Shown here one piece after another: positions 52,246 through 61,013 of a DNA stretch of 64,000 bases. Every line of letters starts with the position of its first letter. Position 1 is the stretch's first letter. A program made the position numbers and the translations under genes. Origin of the DNA: Chryseobacterium cheonjiense (GTDB lineage: Bacteria; Bacteroidota; Bacteroidia; Flavobacteriales; Weeksellaceae); contig NZ_JABBGF010000002.1 of NCBI RefSeq assembly GCF_012927265.1, forward strand, positions 496,001-560,000. Reading direction: 5' to 3'. Below the pieces are notes generated by a model. That model saw only the letters and a program-made list of their open reading frames with translations, ran no database searches and was not told the origin of the DNA.

Positions 52246-52266
52246 TTATAGATAAATTAATTTAAA

Positions 52267-53655
52267 TTAACCTTCGGAATTTTTCTTTTTTACTCTGGCT
52301 TTTGCTTTTTTCACCTCATCTTTAATGAAAGGATATTTTTTCTGCATATCCGAAACCAGAGACGGATCAAGATCCAAAGCCTGAAGCAGTACTTCTTTGC
52401 CCTTTTCCTGGTCTTTCAGGTTGAAATAGCAATTGCTGAGCTGATAGAACAATTCTGCTCTGTGATGCGCTTTTACGGCTTTATTTAAAACAATAATCGC
52501 TTCTTCATATTCACCTAGCAGCATCAATACTTCAGAATAAGCATACCAATTATAAAATCTTGACGGTTCTGCATCCACCAGCTTTTTGAGACAGGCAAGG
52601 CTTTCTTCAAATTTTCCGGCATCAATAAATAAAAATGCCAGTCTTTTCTGATAATCAAGATTATTTTCATTCAGGTGAGTGGCTTCTCTAGCAAAATGCA
52701 ATGCTTCGGTCATGCCGCCCATTTCTTCATAAATGTAGGATTGCTCCATCATCGCCAGGTAAAACTGTGGATCTTCCCGTAATGACTTCTGAAAAGCGTT
52801 TAAAGCAACAATCGGTTGTTTTAAGGCTTTATAGCAAAGTCCTATTTTATAAAAAGTAAATGCTTTTGTGTATTCCAGCTCGAGCATCTCTTCATAAACG
52901 GCAATTGCTTTTTTATAATCTCCCAAAGCCTCATAACATGCTGCCTTGTTGGCATACACTCCTACGGAGCTTGAGTTGATGGCCAGTAAATAATCGTAGC
53001 CTTTTATCGCTTCTTCGTAATTTTTCCTGTTGAAGTAGAACTGTCCGTATTCAAACCATGCAATTTCCGAATAGGCGTATTCATCCAGATATTCATTCAA
53101 AAAGGCGATTGCCTCATCGCTCTTATTCAGGTCGGAAAAGCAGACCATACAGTTTTCCAACGCATAATCATCAGTCGGGTCTTCTTTAAGAGCCTTCCTG
53201 TAATGTTTAAGGGCGTTAAAAGGATCTCCGAGATTCACATATTCATCTGCAATAAAGTTGTGAAGGAAGTTTTCTTCTTCTTTCAGTTCCAATGCTTTTT
53301 TACAGATATCAATGGATTTTCTTGGGTTTCCTAAATTCGAATAATACTTTGCATAGCAGACCAGAAAGTCTGTGTTTTCCATAGAAGAACCTTTCAGCTC
53401 ATCGATCAGCTCCTTCGCTGTATTATACTCTTCCCATTCCAAAAGAATCTCAAGTTTTTTGATCTTGATGTCTAAGGAATTTGGGTGCAGCTTAAGCCCG
53501 TAATTGACTGCAGTATCTGCATAATTAAAGTCTCCAAGCTCCAGATAATAAACAATAATGTCTTCAAGCTCTTCTGTATCGAAGTAGAATTCATCATTAT
53601 TTTCCATCATTTCCTCGAACTTTTTTACAAGTTCATTTCCAAAATATTCTTCCAA
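52267..53655 (-). CDS. tetratricopeptide repeat protein
   Basis: A 462-residue soluble protein composed almost wholly of TPR units (about 11). Units such as AFTFYKIGLCYKALKQPIVALNAF and YQLSNCYFNLKDQEKGKEVL are clear. It ends in a Lys-rich tail (KKAKARVKKKNS). No signal peptide is visible. A scaffold role is likely; partners are unknown. It is minus strand, downstream of glmM in the same direction. Confidence 0.88.
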   Translation of the reverse strand: MEEYFGNELVKKFEEMMENNDEFYFDTEELEDIIVYYLELGDFNYADTAVNYGLKLHPNSLDIKIKKLEILLEWEEYNTAKELIDELKGSSMENTDFLVCYAKYYSNLGNPRKSIDICKKALELKEEENFLHNFIADEYVNLGDPFNALKHYRKALKEDPTDDYALENCMVCFSDLNKSDEAIAFLNEYLDEYAYSEIAWFEYGQFYFNRKNYEEAIKGYDYLLAINSSSVGVYANKAACYEALGDYKKAIAVYEEMLELEYTKAFTFYKIGLCYKALKQPIVALNAFQKSLREDPQFYLAMMEQSYIYEEMGGMTEALHFAREATHLNENNLDYQKRLAFLFIDAGKFEESLACLKKLVDAEPSRFYNWYAYSEVLMLLGEYEEAIIVLNKAVKAHHRAELFYQLSNCYFNLKDQEKGKEVLLQALDLDPSLVSDMQKKYPFIKDEVKKAKARVKKKNSEG

Positions 53656-53778
53656 TATAAAACAGTTTTAAGATTTAAGACCAGAGATATGAGATATACT
53701 AATACTCGCTTCTGAAAATCTTAGTTTTAAATTTAATAATAAATACGATTAAAATGATGAAAAGGTTGTTAACTTTTA

Positions 53779-55161
53779 TTAAATCAAGCTATTGATTTTA
53801 GCTATCATTTCATCACCTAACCGGTCGGCTTCTTCCTGCGATTTAGCCTCGGTATAGATTCTGATAATAGGTTCTGTATTTGATTTTCTTAAATGAACCC
53901 AATTGTTTTCAAAATCTATTTTTACTCCGTCTATTGTGGAGACCTCTTCATTTTGATATTCTTTTTCCATTTTGGTTAAAATATCATCTACATTAATTTC
54001 CGGGGTAAGCTCTATTTTCTTTTTACCCATGAAATAACTTGGATAGCCTGCTCTTAATTCAGAAACGGTTTTGTTTTCTTTGGCAAGATGCGTTAAAAAC
54101 AAAGCAACTCCTACCAGAGAGTCTCTTCCGTAATGAAGATCAGGATAGATAATTCCTCCGTTTCCTTCACCGCCGATAACCGCATTTTTCTCCTTCATTA
54201 ATGTAACTACATTCACTTCCCCAACTGCACTTGCAAAATAGTCTGAGTTGTGGCTTTTTGCGACATCTCTTAATGCACGGCTTGATGATAGGTTTGAAAT
54301 TGCAACGCCGTTTTTATTCTTCAATAAATAATCTGCAACGGCAACCAAGGTATATTCTTCTCCGAACATTTCACCTTTCTCGTCGATCAGGGCCAATCTG
54401 TCTACATCCGGATCTACAACAACCCCGAAATCTGCGCCTTCTTTTTTTACCAGTTCACAAATATCTCCCAAATGCTCTTTCAATGGTTCAGGATTGTGCG
54501 GGAAATGGCCGGTTGGTTCACAGTATAATTTTACCGTTTTACATCCCAGTTTATCTAAAAGCATCGGAATAGCAATTCCTCCAGTTGAATTTACAGCATC
54601 CAATACTACCTTGAACTTTTTAGCTTTAATAGCTTCTGCATCTACCATCGGCAAATCCAGAATCTGCTGAATATGAATATCAAAAGCATCATCTCTTGTT
54701 TCATACTTTCCTAAATTATCTACTTCCGCATAGTTGAAATCTTCACTTTCTGCAAGGGCTAAAACTTCGGCTCCGTTTTCTCCGCTGATGAATTCACCTT
54801 TATTATTGAGTAATTTCAGGGCATTCCATTGTTTTGGGTTATGAGAAGCCGTTAGAATAATTCCTCCGTCAGCTTTCAGTTCCGGAACCATTATTTCCAC
54901 GGTTGGCGTAGTGGAGAGTCCCAGATCGATTACGTTGATTCCCAACCCTTGTAATGTAGCGGTAACGAGAGAAGAAACCATCTGCCCGGAAATCCTTGCA
55001 TCTCTACCAATAACGAGGGTAAGGTCTTTTTTATTGCTGTTATTCTGGAGCCAGGTTCCGAATGCGGAAGCAAATTTTACAACATCAAGCGGCGTAAGGT
55101 TATCGTTTACTTTACCTCCGATGGTTCCCCGGATTCCTGAAATACTTTTTATTAGTGACAT
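53779..55161 (-). CDS. glmM: phosphoglucosamine mutase-type alpha-D-phosphohexomutase
   Basis: A 460-residue phosphohexomutase that converts glucosamine-6-phosphate to glucosamine-1-phosphate for UDP-GlcNAc. The phosphoserine loop is LTASHNPKQWNALKLL, the Mg site DPDVDRLALID, the sugar loop GGEGNGGIIYPDLHYGRDS, and the phosphate loop RKSNTEPIIRIYTEA. The GEGNGG form is used by GlmM/ManB-like enzymes, so a phosphomannomutase cannot be fully excluded. Confidence 0.88.
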   Translation of the reverse strand: MSLIKSISGIRGTIGGKVNDNLTPLDVVKFASAFGTWLQNNSNKKDLTLVIGRDARISGQMVSSLVTATLQGLGINVIDLGLSTTPTVEIMVPELKADGGIILTASHNPKQWNALKLLNNKGEFISGENGAEVLALAESEDFNYAEVDNLGKYETRDDAFDIHIQQILDLPMVDAEAIKAKKFKVVLDAVNSTGGIAIPMLLDKLGCKTVKLYCEPTGHFPHNPEPLKEHLGDICELVKKEGADFGVVVDPDVDRLALIDEKGEMFGEEYTLVAVADYLLKNKNGVAISNLSSSRALRDVAKSHNSDYFASAVGEVNVVTLMKEKNAVIGGEGNGGIIYPDLHYGRDSLVGVALFLTHLAKENKTVSELRAGYPSYFMGKKKIELTPEINVDDILTKMEKEYQNEEVSTIDGVKIDFENNWVHLRKSNTEPIIRIYTEAKSQEEADRLGDEMIAKINSLI

Positions 55162-55241
55162 TATGGGTGTTTTATAGTTAATTTTTGAATAATTTAATTA
55201 TAAGCAAAATTAAATATTATTTGTCACACCACATCAGAAAG

Positions 55242-55394
55242 TTATGAACAACCGCAATCCTTATCACAGTTTGTTCGCTTAGAGCTGAACTTTTTCGGCG
55301 CGAAATTTTTTCTAAGTATTCTGAACAGCGAATAGCAGGCAAATGCTACAATAAGCAGAACAACAATATATTGTAAAATAAGTGAAGAATCCAT
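55242..55394 (-). CDS. FeoB-associated Cys-rich membrane protein
   Basis: A 50-residue protein with one membrane span (about 6-26, LILQYIVVLLIVAFACYSLF) and a basic, Cys-rich tail ending KDCGCS. This is the FeoB-associated small protein of Bacteroidota. It starts at MDSSLILQ, sharing one base with the feoB stop (TAATG). It is too short to be found by size-limited searches. It may aid FeoB assembly or iron handling; the role is inferred. Confidence 0.88.
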   Translation of the reverse strand: MDSSLILQYIVVLLIVAFACYSLFRILRKNFAPKKFSSKRTNCDKDCGCS

Positions 55395-57430
55395 TATTTT
55401 AAGATTTGATATGCAAACATGGACACAAAATATGCCAAACCAGTCATCATCACCACCTGTAAAGCTGTCCATTTCCAGCTTTTGGTTTCTCTGTAGACTA
55501 CTGCAAGTGTAGAAACACACTGCATTGCAAATGCGTAAAATAGAAGAACTGAAACTCCTGTTGCAAAGCTGAAAACTTTTTCGCCGTTCGGTTTTACATC
55601 TCTTCTCATTTTATCAATTACCTTCACTTCCGGAGCATCATCTTCAAGACTGTACAATGTGGACATCGTACCAACAAAAACTTCTCTTGCGACAAAGCTT
55701 GTAAGAATCCCCACACCCATTTTCCAGTCATAGCCCAGAGGTGCGATTACCGGCTCGATCCCTTTACCCATTTTGGCAAGATAAGAGTGATCGAGTTCAA
55801 CATTAGTTGCAACAAACTGATCCGGCTTTTGCTTAGGTCCGAAATAGCTTAAAAACCAAATAATGATGCTTACGATGAAAATAATTTTCCCTGCTCCTGT
55901 AATGAAGTCCCAAACTTTACCCAACACCATTTTAAGATCATATCCAAAAAGAGGTTTTTTATAGGTTGGCAAATCCATTACGAGATAGGTTTTTCCTTTA
56001 TTTTTAATAAATCTGTTAAGAACTGCAGCAGAAAATAAAGCGACTACAAAACCCAACAGATACATTCCCATTAATACAAGTGCTCTATATTTTATTCCTA
56101 AAAACGTTCCATCCGAGATGATCAACCCGATGATAATACTGTAAACAGGAAGCCTTGCAGAACACGTCATGAAGGGGGTTACCAGAATCGTCAATAATCT
56201 TTCCTTCAGATTTTCTATATTTCTTGTGGAAATTACAGCCGGAATCGCACAAGCGGTACCTGAAACCAATGGGACAATACTTTTGCCATTCAGACCGAAA
56301 GGCCGAAGGAGCCTGTCCATCAGAAAGACTACTCTTGCCATGTATCCAGAATCTTCCAGCAGATAAAGGAAATACAATAAAATCCCAATCTGTGGTGCGA
56401 AGATAACAATACCTCCGATTCCCGGAACGATTCCATTGGAGATCAGCGAGTTCAGAGGTCCCTCCGGCAAATGCTCTCCCGTAAAAGCGGAAAGCCAGGA
56501 AAAAAAATCATCAATCCAGTTCATTGGATATTCTGCAAGGAAGAAAACGCTTTGGAAGATGATTAATAAAATCATCATAAAAACGACATATCCCCAGAAT
56601 TTATGAACCAGTATTTTATCTAGTTTTTCAGTTAGTAACTCTTTGAACTGAGGCTTTTTCGAAATAACATTTGATAAAATACCATCAATTTTCTGATACC
56701 GCCTTACTGTTTCCTGTACCTGTAGTCTTTTCGGTACAAGACTTTTGGAATCCGGCTCATTAATCTGCTCAACAACAGAATTTATTTTTCCTAAATCCGT
56801 ACCAAGAGACAGTGTAAGCCAAGTTTTATATTCATTATCGATACCCTTGTGCAACGCAACTTTATGGATAAAATCCTTATGTTCGGACGGTACTTCAAAC
56901 GTCTGCACCGATGTTTCCAGAAATTTATTTTGTAAAACAGCTTCTTTCAGCTCTTCAATACCAATCTGTTCTTTCGCATTGGTGCGGATGATTTTTATAC
57001 CTAGAGCTTCTGAAAACTTATCAATATCAATAGAAATTCCTCTTCTTTCCGCCTGATCGATCTGATTAACTACCAAAATCATCGGAATTCCGAGATCCTG
57101 AATCTGCTGAAACAGAAGCAGGCCTCTTTTTAAGCTTAGCGCTTCAAGAATATAGATTACTCCGGCATAATCTTTCTGATTGTCCATTACAAACTTCGAG
57201 AAAATGGCCTCATCTTCCGAGCTTGGATAAATGCTGTAAGATCCCGGCAGATCCACCACTTCTACCTCTTCATTTTTGTAGGTATAAAATCCGGAATGGC
57301 TGGCTACAGTAACCCCCGCATAGTTTCCTGTCTTCTGTTTTTTGTTGCAAAGCGCATTAAAAACCGTAGACTTTCCTACATTCGGATTTCCTACTAACAG
57401 AATTTGCTTTTTATGATTTCCCTGCATCAA
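55394..57430 (-). CDS. feoB: FeoB, ferrous iron transporter
   Basis: A 678-residue iron(II) transporter. The N-terminal G domain has VGNPNVGKSTVFNALC, the switch VVDLPGSYSIYPSSEDEAI and VVNQIDQAERRG, followed by the helical GDI-like region and about ten membrane helices with the gate motifs (ARLPVYSIII, and GTACAIPAVIS). It overlaps feoA by 4 bases. With feoA upstream and the Cys-rich protein downstream it forms a complete feo operon. Confidence 0.96.
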   Translation of the reverse strand: MMQGNHKKQILLVGNPNVGKSTVFNALCNKKQKTGNYAGVTVASHSGFYTYKNEEVEVVDLPGSYSIYPSSEDEAIFSKFVMDNQKDYAGVIYILEALSLKRGLLLFQQIQDLGIPMILVVNQIDQAERRGISIDIDKFSEALGIKIIRTNAKEQIGIEELKEAVLQNKFLETSVQTFEVPSEHKDFIHKVALHKGIDNEYKTWLTLSLGTDLGKINSVVEQINEPDSKSLVPKRLQVQETVRRYQKIDGILSNVISKKPQFKELLTEKLDKILVHKFWGYVVFMMILLIIFQSVFFLAEYPMNWIDDFFSWLSAFTGEHLPEGPLNSLISNGIVPGIGGIVIFAPQIGILLYFLYLLEDSGYMARVVFLMDRLLRPFGLNGKSIVPLVSGTACAIPAVISTRNIENLKERLLTILVTPFMTCSARLPVYSIIIGLIISDGTFLGIKYRALVLMGMYLLGFVVALFSAAVLNRFIKNKGKTYLVMDLPTYKKPLFGYDLKMVLGKVWDFITGAGKIIFIVSIIIWFLSYFGPKQKPDQFVATNVELDHSYLAKMGKGIEPVIAPLGYDWKMGVGILTSFVAREVFVGTMSTLYSLEDDAPEVKVIDKMRRDVKPNGEKVFSFATGVSVLLFYAFAMQCVSTLAVVYRETKSWKWTALQVVMMTGLAYFVSMFAYQILK

Positions 57431-57687
57431 TTCAATTCTTCAACAATGATATATCTGCCCTCTTCTTCACGGAGTGCAATACGGCTTTTTTCTTCACCGA
57501 ATTCTACGTACATCGGTCCTTTAAAAGGAGCCTGATACAGAATTCTGAATGCGGTTTCCGGAAGAAGCCCCATTTCAATAATTTTGTTAGGCATTTTAAG
57601 GCTGTCGTTATCATACCCTAAAATCTTTCCCATTCTGTTTTTGGGAAATCCACTTAATTTATGTAAACCCATCTCTTTCAAAGCCAA
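57427..57687 (-). CDS. feoA: FeoA-domain protein
   Basis: An 86-residue FeoA, a small SH3-like domain that supports FeoB. The pattern LSGFPKNRMGKILGYDNDSLKMPNKIIEMGLLPETAFRILYQAPFKGPM is that of the family. Its last four bases overlap the feoB start, so they are coupled. It is the first gene of the feo operon. Confidence 0.93.
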   Translation of the reverse strand: MALKEMGLHKLSGFPKNRMGKILGYDNDSLKMPNKIIEMGLLPETAFRILYQAPFKGPMYVEFGEEKSRIALREEEGRYIIVEELN

Positions 57688-57747
57688 AATTTTGTATGCA
57701 AATATACGCTATTTAAATTTAATCTAAATAACATTGGGCTATTAAAA

Positions 57748-57776
57748 AAAGACCGAATATGTACTATTCGGTCTTT
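57748..57776 (-). terminator. terminator downstream of the small secreted protein gene
   Basis: A perfect 12-base stem AAAGACCGAATA / TATTCGGTCTTT with a 5-base loop, followed on the minus strand by a T run. It separates the small secreted gene from feo. Confidence 0.9.
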
Positions 57777-57794
57777 CTTTAAATGTAATGTTAA

Positions 57795-58076
57795 TTATGG
57801 ATTAATTGTGGGATTGTGTAGAGCATCACACTGCAATACGAGCTCCATACTTACCATAGGATTTTTCACCCAAGCCCAAGTTTCACAAGGATGCTTAAAT
57901 AAAAAATCAAGTGAATAATAATTTTCAACTTCTTCACCTTGAATCGTTTTTTTTGCCACTAAAACTTTTCCTTGTGTGTCTGGTACATCTTTTTTCATTT
58001 TAGTTTTAGGTTCTTCAGTTTTTGCAAATGCAACTGTTGACAATGTCAACAGAGTCGTAATAAGAATTTTTTTCAT
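57795..58076 (-). CDS. small secreted two-cysteine protein (second copy type)
   Basis: A 93-residue protein with a signal peptide (about 1-18, ending AFA-K), a Lys/Glu/Asp-rich linker and a C-terminal part with two Cys (KHPCETWAW and LVLQCDAL). It is not alignable with 48399-48680 beyond this build, but has the same length, signal, charged linker, Cys pair and a GLPGLI neighbour. A TTG-N20-TAATTTG promoter-like pair precedes it. The function is unknown. Confidence 0.75.
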   Translation of the reverse strand: MKKILITTLLTLSTVAFAKTEEPKTKMKKDVPDTQGKVLVAKKTIQGEEVENYYSLDFLFKHPCETWAWVKNPMVSMELVLQCDALHNPTINP

Positions 58077-58241
58077 AAGATTTTTTTAAATTTTTTGAAT
58101 TGCCAAATTATTAACTCTAAAAGAAAATTCCAAGCACAGTGAATTCTTTTTACAAAAACCGTACAAATCATTTGATTTTATGGAAAATTTGTAAATTATA
58201 TAAACACAATTTCAAAGTTTAGTGAAAAAAAATTACGTAAA

Positions 58242-58263
58242 AACCCAGAGAATATCTGGGCTT
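58242..58263 (-). terminator. terminator after the second GLPGLI gene
   Basis: CCCAGA / TCTGGG, six pairs with a 5-base loop, followed on the minus strand by TTTTTACG and an AT-rich run. It lies 29 bases past the GLPGLI stop. Confidence 0.6.
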
Positions 58264-58291
58264 TTAAATATAATTAGTTAAATATGAATGT

Positions 58292-59200
58292 CTATTTTTT
58301 CTTTTTTTCCGTTGCGTAAGAAGTAAGCTCAATAGGATTATCATTGGAGTTAAAGAAATCCTTATACATTTTCTCCTGTTTCTTCATCATATCTCCAATG
58401 GTTCCGTCCATTCCCGGTATTGTTTTAGACATGATTTCCTGAGTCATCATAGGTCTTGCGGTTGCAAACGGATCTTTTTTGAAGTCACTGAACGTTTTCT
58501 CAAATTTCTCTCTCGGCATCTCTGTCACTTCCAAGGACATATTGGAGATTTTTTCAGAATAAGAAAGTTCCTCCCAGTTCTGAACTTTTTTATTTCCCTG
58601 CAGCGTCCATGAGTAATTTTTGCCCTCATCTTCAATTTTTACGATAAGTCCCGGAAGGCCTGAAAACTTATACGGCCCATCCTGAAACGGAAGATCTGTG
58701 CTAAACCATGCCGTCCATTTTCTTCCTGCGAAATCTACTGTTGCTTTCTGAGCATTATAAGGACCTATTTTCTCTTTTTCATTAGAAATTTTCCAGTCGA
58801 ACTTTATGGTTTCAGTATATGCAATTCCCATTGGCGTAAACCCGCTTGCTATTCTTTCAACATACTGCACTTTCATATCCGGATAATATTTTACAATCTT
58901 TTCAGAAAACTTCGGCATTCTGATAGTTTTTGACAAATCTTTGAATACACCCGACTTTTGCATAGCCTCAATCTGTACTTTTATAATAGAGTCCTGTCCT
59001 ATCACAGTATAATCTCTGTAAACAGAACGGTCTTTAGCGATATCAAGTGCAGTCAAAACTTTTTCAAGTTTTACAGAATCTTTCTTCGGTTTAAAGGTAA
59101 GCTCATAAAAAAAACGGTTGGCGGTTTCTTTAGAATCCTTATCCTGAGCGCCTGCAAAAGCAAAAAGAGCGATAAAAAATATTGAAAATAGATTTTTCAT
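58292..59200 (-). CDS. GLPGLI-family secreted protein
   Basis: A 302-residue exported protein with a signal peptide (about 1-18) and YKFSGLPGLIVKIEDEGKNY near residue 183, preceded by the common landmarks APYNAQKATVDFAG-type and LPFQDGP. The C-terminal Met/Lys-rich tail is longer than in the other copy. The function is unknown. Divergent from the USP-like gene; the small secreted gene follows after a terminator. Confidence 0.9.
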   Translation of the reverse strand: MKNLFSIFFIALFAFAGAQDKDSKETANRFFYELTFKPKKDSVKLEKVLTALDIAKDRSVYRDYTVIGQDSIIKVQIEAMQKSGVFKDLSKTIRMPKFSEKIVKYYPDMKVQYVERIASGFTPMGIAYTETIKFDWKISNEKEKIGPYNAQKATVDFAGRKWTAWFSTDLPFQDGPYKFSGLPGLIVKIEDEGKNYSWTLQGNKKVQNWEELSYSEKISNMSLEVTEMPREKFEKTFSDFKKDPFATARPMMTQEIMSKTIPGMDGTIGDMMKKQEKMYKDFFNSNDNPIELTSYATEKKKK

Positions 59201-59399
59201 TGTTTTAAAATGTTTATTGGTATTAGTTGGCAGTGTACTGAATTTGTTACAATTTTTTTATGTTCTTTTCTAAACTTCTGATTTTAATCTGATTTTAATC
59301 TCGTTAATCACATTTTAATTCTATTCCAAAGAGCTTCTAATCCGGTTATTTTAATTTTGTATCATCGAAAAAGATAATACGAACCTAAATCTCAATAAT

Positions 59400-59894
59400 A
59401 TGACCAGAACGATTTTAATAGCTACTGATTATTCTCTTGAATCTCTGAACATCCTTAAAAAAGTAATGAGGGAGAAAGATGCTTCGGAAGATCCTAATCA
59501 ATACAATATTCTTTTGGTTTCGGGATATGATACGGGAGATTCTATCAGAGATCTTCTATTCAATACAAAAAGTACGATTTTCCATAAGCTGAGACCAAAG
59601 GAATTTTGTGAGGCGTACGCTATAATTAAAAATAAATATCCTCACCTTATCAATAAAATCGTGTGCGATATTTTCACGGGAAGCTTCCAAAGAACTTTTA
59701 ACAACTATGTAAAAGCTGAAAATATTGAGGAAGCGTATTATTCCGCGTCAATTAAAAGTAACGGGAACGGAAAGTTTGACCTTAGCCAATACATCAAAAA
59801 ATGTAAAGACCTGGATTCGCATGAAATTTCCGTAGCGTCTCAGGAGCATCTTCCGGAGAAAGGAAAACTGGCAGAAATCTTTGCGGAAGCTTAA
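59400..59894 (+). CDS. USP-fold-like protein of unknown function
   Basis: A 164-residue protein. The first strand and helix, RTILIATDYSLESLNILKKVM, resemble the universal stress protein opening, and YNILLVSGYDTGDSIRDLL fits the next strand. The ATP-binding G-x2-G motif typical of USPs is not seen, so the family is uncertain. It lies 22 bases before the DUF1275 gene, so the two are probably co-transcribed. Confidence 0.65.
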   Translation: MTRTILIATDYSLESLNILKKVMREKDASEDPNQYNILLVSGYDTGDSIRDLLFNTKSTIFHKLRPKEFCEAYAIIKNKYPHLINKIVCDIFTGSFQRTFNNYVKAENIEEAYYSASIKSNGNGKFDLSQYIKKCKDLDSHEISVASQEHLPEKGKLAEIFAEA

Positions 59895-59916
59895 TTAGAA
59901 ATAAAATTTTTAAAAA

Positions 59917-60756
59917 ATGTTAAGGAATTATAGTAACAGCAGGACGTTGGGAGACAACATAAGACTGGGAACGCTGACTGCCTTCACGGCAGGTACTATA
60001 AATATTGCTTCTCTGTTAATATTCCTCTCGTTTACGTCCAACGTAACAGGACATTATGCCATTCTGGCAGCAGAAATCAGTAAAGCCAACTGGTCACAGG
60101 TTGCTGTAGTGGGATGCTGGATTTTTCTCTTCTTTTTTGGAGGGTTTGCGTCGAATTTTATGGTTATCAACTTTAATAAGAAAAGCAAATACTTTGCGCA
60201 TGCCATGCCTTTGGTGTTGGAAATAGCCTGTCTTCTTTTTGTAGGTATTTACGGACAGTTCTACTACCGTAAAACGCTTGAAGAAACGGAATACCTGGTC
60301 GCTTTAATGCTTTTTGCAACAGGGCTGCAGAATGGTTTAACGGCAAGTATATCGAATTTTTCCGTGAAAACGACACACCTTACCGGTACTACTACCGACC
60401 TTGGAATTCTGTTTTCTATGTTTACCCAGAAAAAATTCAGGAAAAACGGAGAGTTGGTAGCCAGAGCCAAATTATTAATGAGCATCATGCTTGCTTATGT
60501 GTTGGGAGCGGTATTTTCCGGACTTACGTATTATTATCTGGAATTTAGGGTTTTCTATATAATCAGCCTTTGCTTATTAATCGTAATCGGATATGATGCC
60601 TATAAAATTCATCTCAGACATTACAACACCCAATACAGATACAGCAAAATATATAGAAAACCTAACTTTTTAGCTTTTCTGTACGACAAAATCCATGGAA
60701 CTACTGAGATTAAGCAGGAAAGAGAAAAGAAGAGGAAACTTATTTTTGAAGAATAA
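59917..60756 (+). CDS. DUF1275/YoaK-family membrane protein
   Basis: A 279-residue polytopic protein with about six helices. The DUF1275 pattern is visible: LTAFTAGTINIASLLIFLSFTSNVTGHYA at the N-terminus and FATGLQNGLTASISNFSVKTTHLTGTTTDLGILFS in the middle. The function is unknown. Co-directional with the USP-like gene. Confidence 0.85.
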   Translation: MLRNYSNSRTLGDNIRLGTLTAFTAGTINIASLLIFLSFTSNVTGHYAILAAEISKANWSQVAVVGCWIFLFFFGGFASNFMVINFNKKSKYFAHAMPLVLEIACLLFVGIYGQFYYRKTLEETEYLVALMLFATGLQNGLTASISNFSVKTTHLTGTTTDLGILFSMFTQKKFRKNGELVARAKLLMSIMLAYVLGAVFSGLTYYYLEFRVFYIISLCLLIVIGYDAYKIHLRHYNTQYRYSKIYRKPNFLAFLYDKIHGTTEIKQEREKKRKLIFEE

Positions 60757-60827
60757 AGCTCTTGTAAATACTTCATATTTAAAGATAATACTATCAGTAT
60801 TAATTTTGTGTAAACTAGCTGTGAATC

Positions 60828-60860
60828 AATCCTCTAATTGTATATTGCAATTAGGGGATT
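60828..60860 (+). terminator. hairpin downstream of the DUF1275 gene
   Basis: A 13-base stem AATCCTCTAATTG / CAATTAGGGGATT with one G-U pair and a 7-base loop, followed by GTATTTTGG. A weak T tract makes it a likely but not certain terminator. Confidence 0.6.
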
Positions 60861-61013
60861 GTATTTTGGCGGAAATGCTTTATTGAAGCGTGGTTGAACT
60901 AATGTGAATATAAAGGAGGAGTGTTGATATGTTGATAATTAAATTTTAATTCAGAGGTTTATTGTTTTAATTCTTATTCTGAATGCCTATTTTTGTAAGT
61001 TGATTTACTTTTT

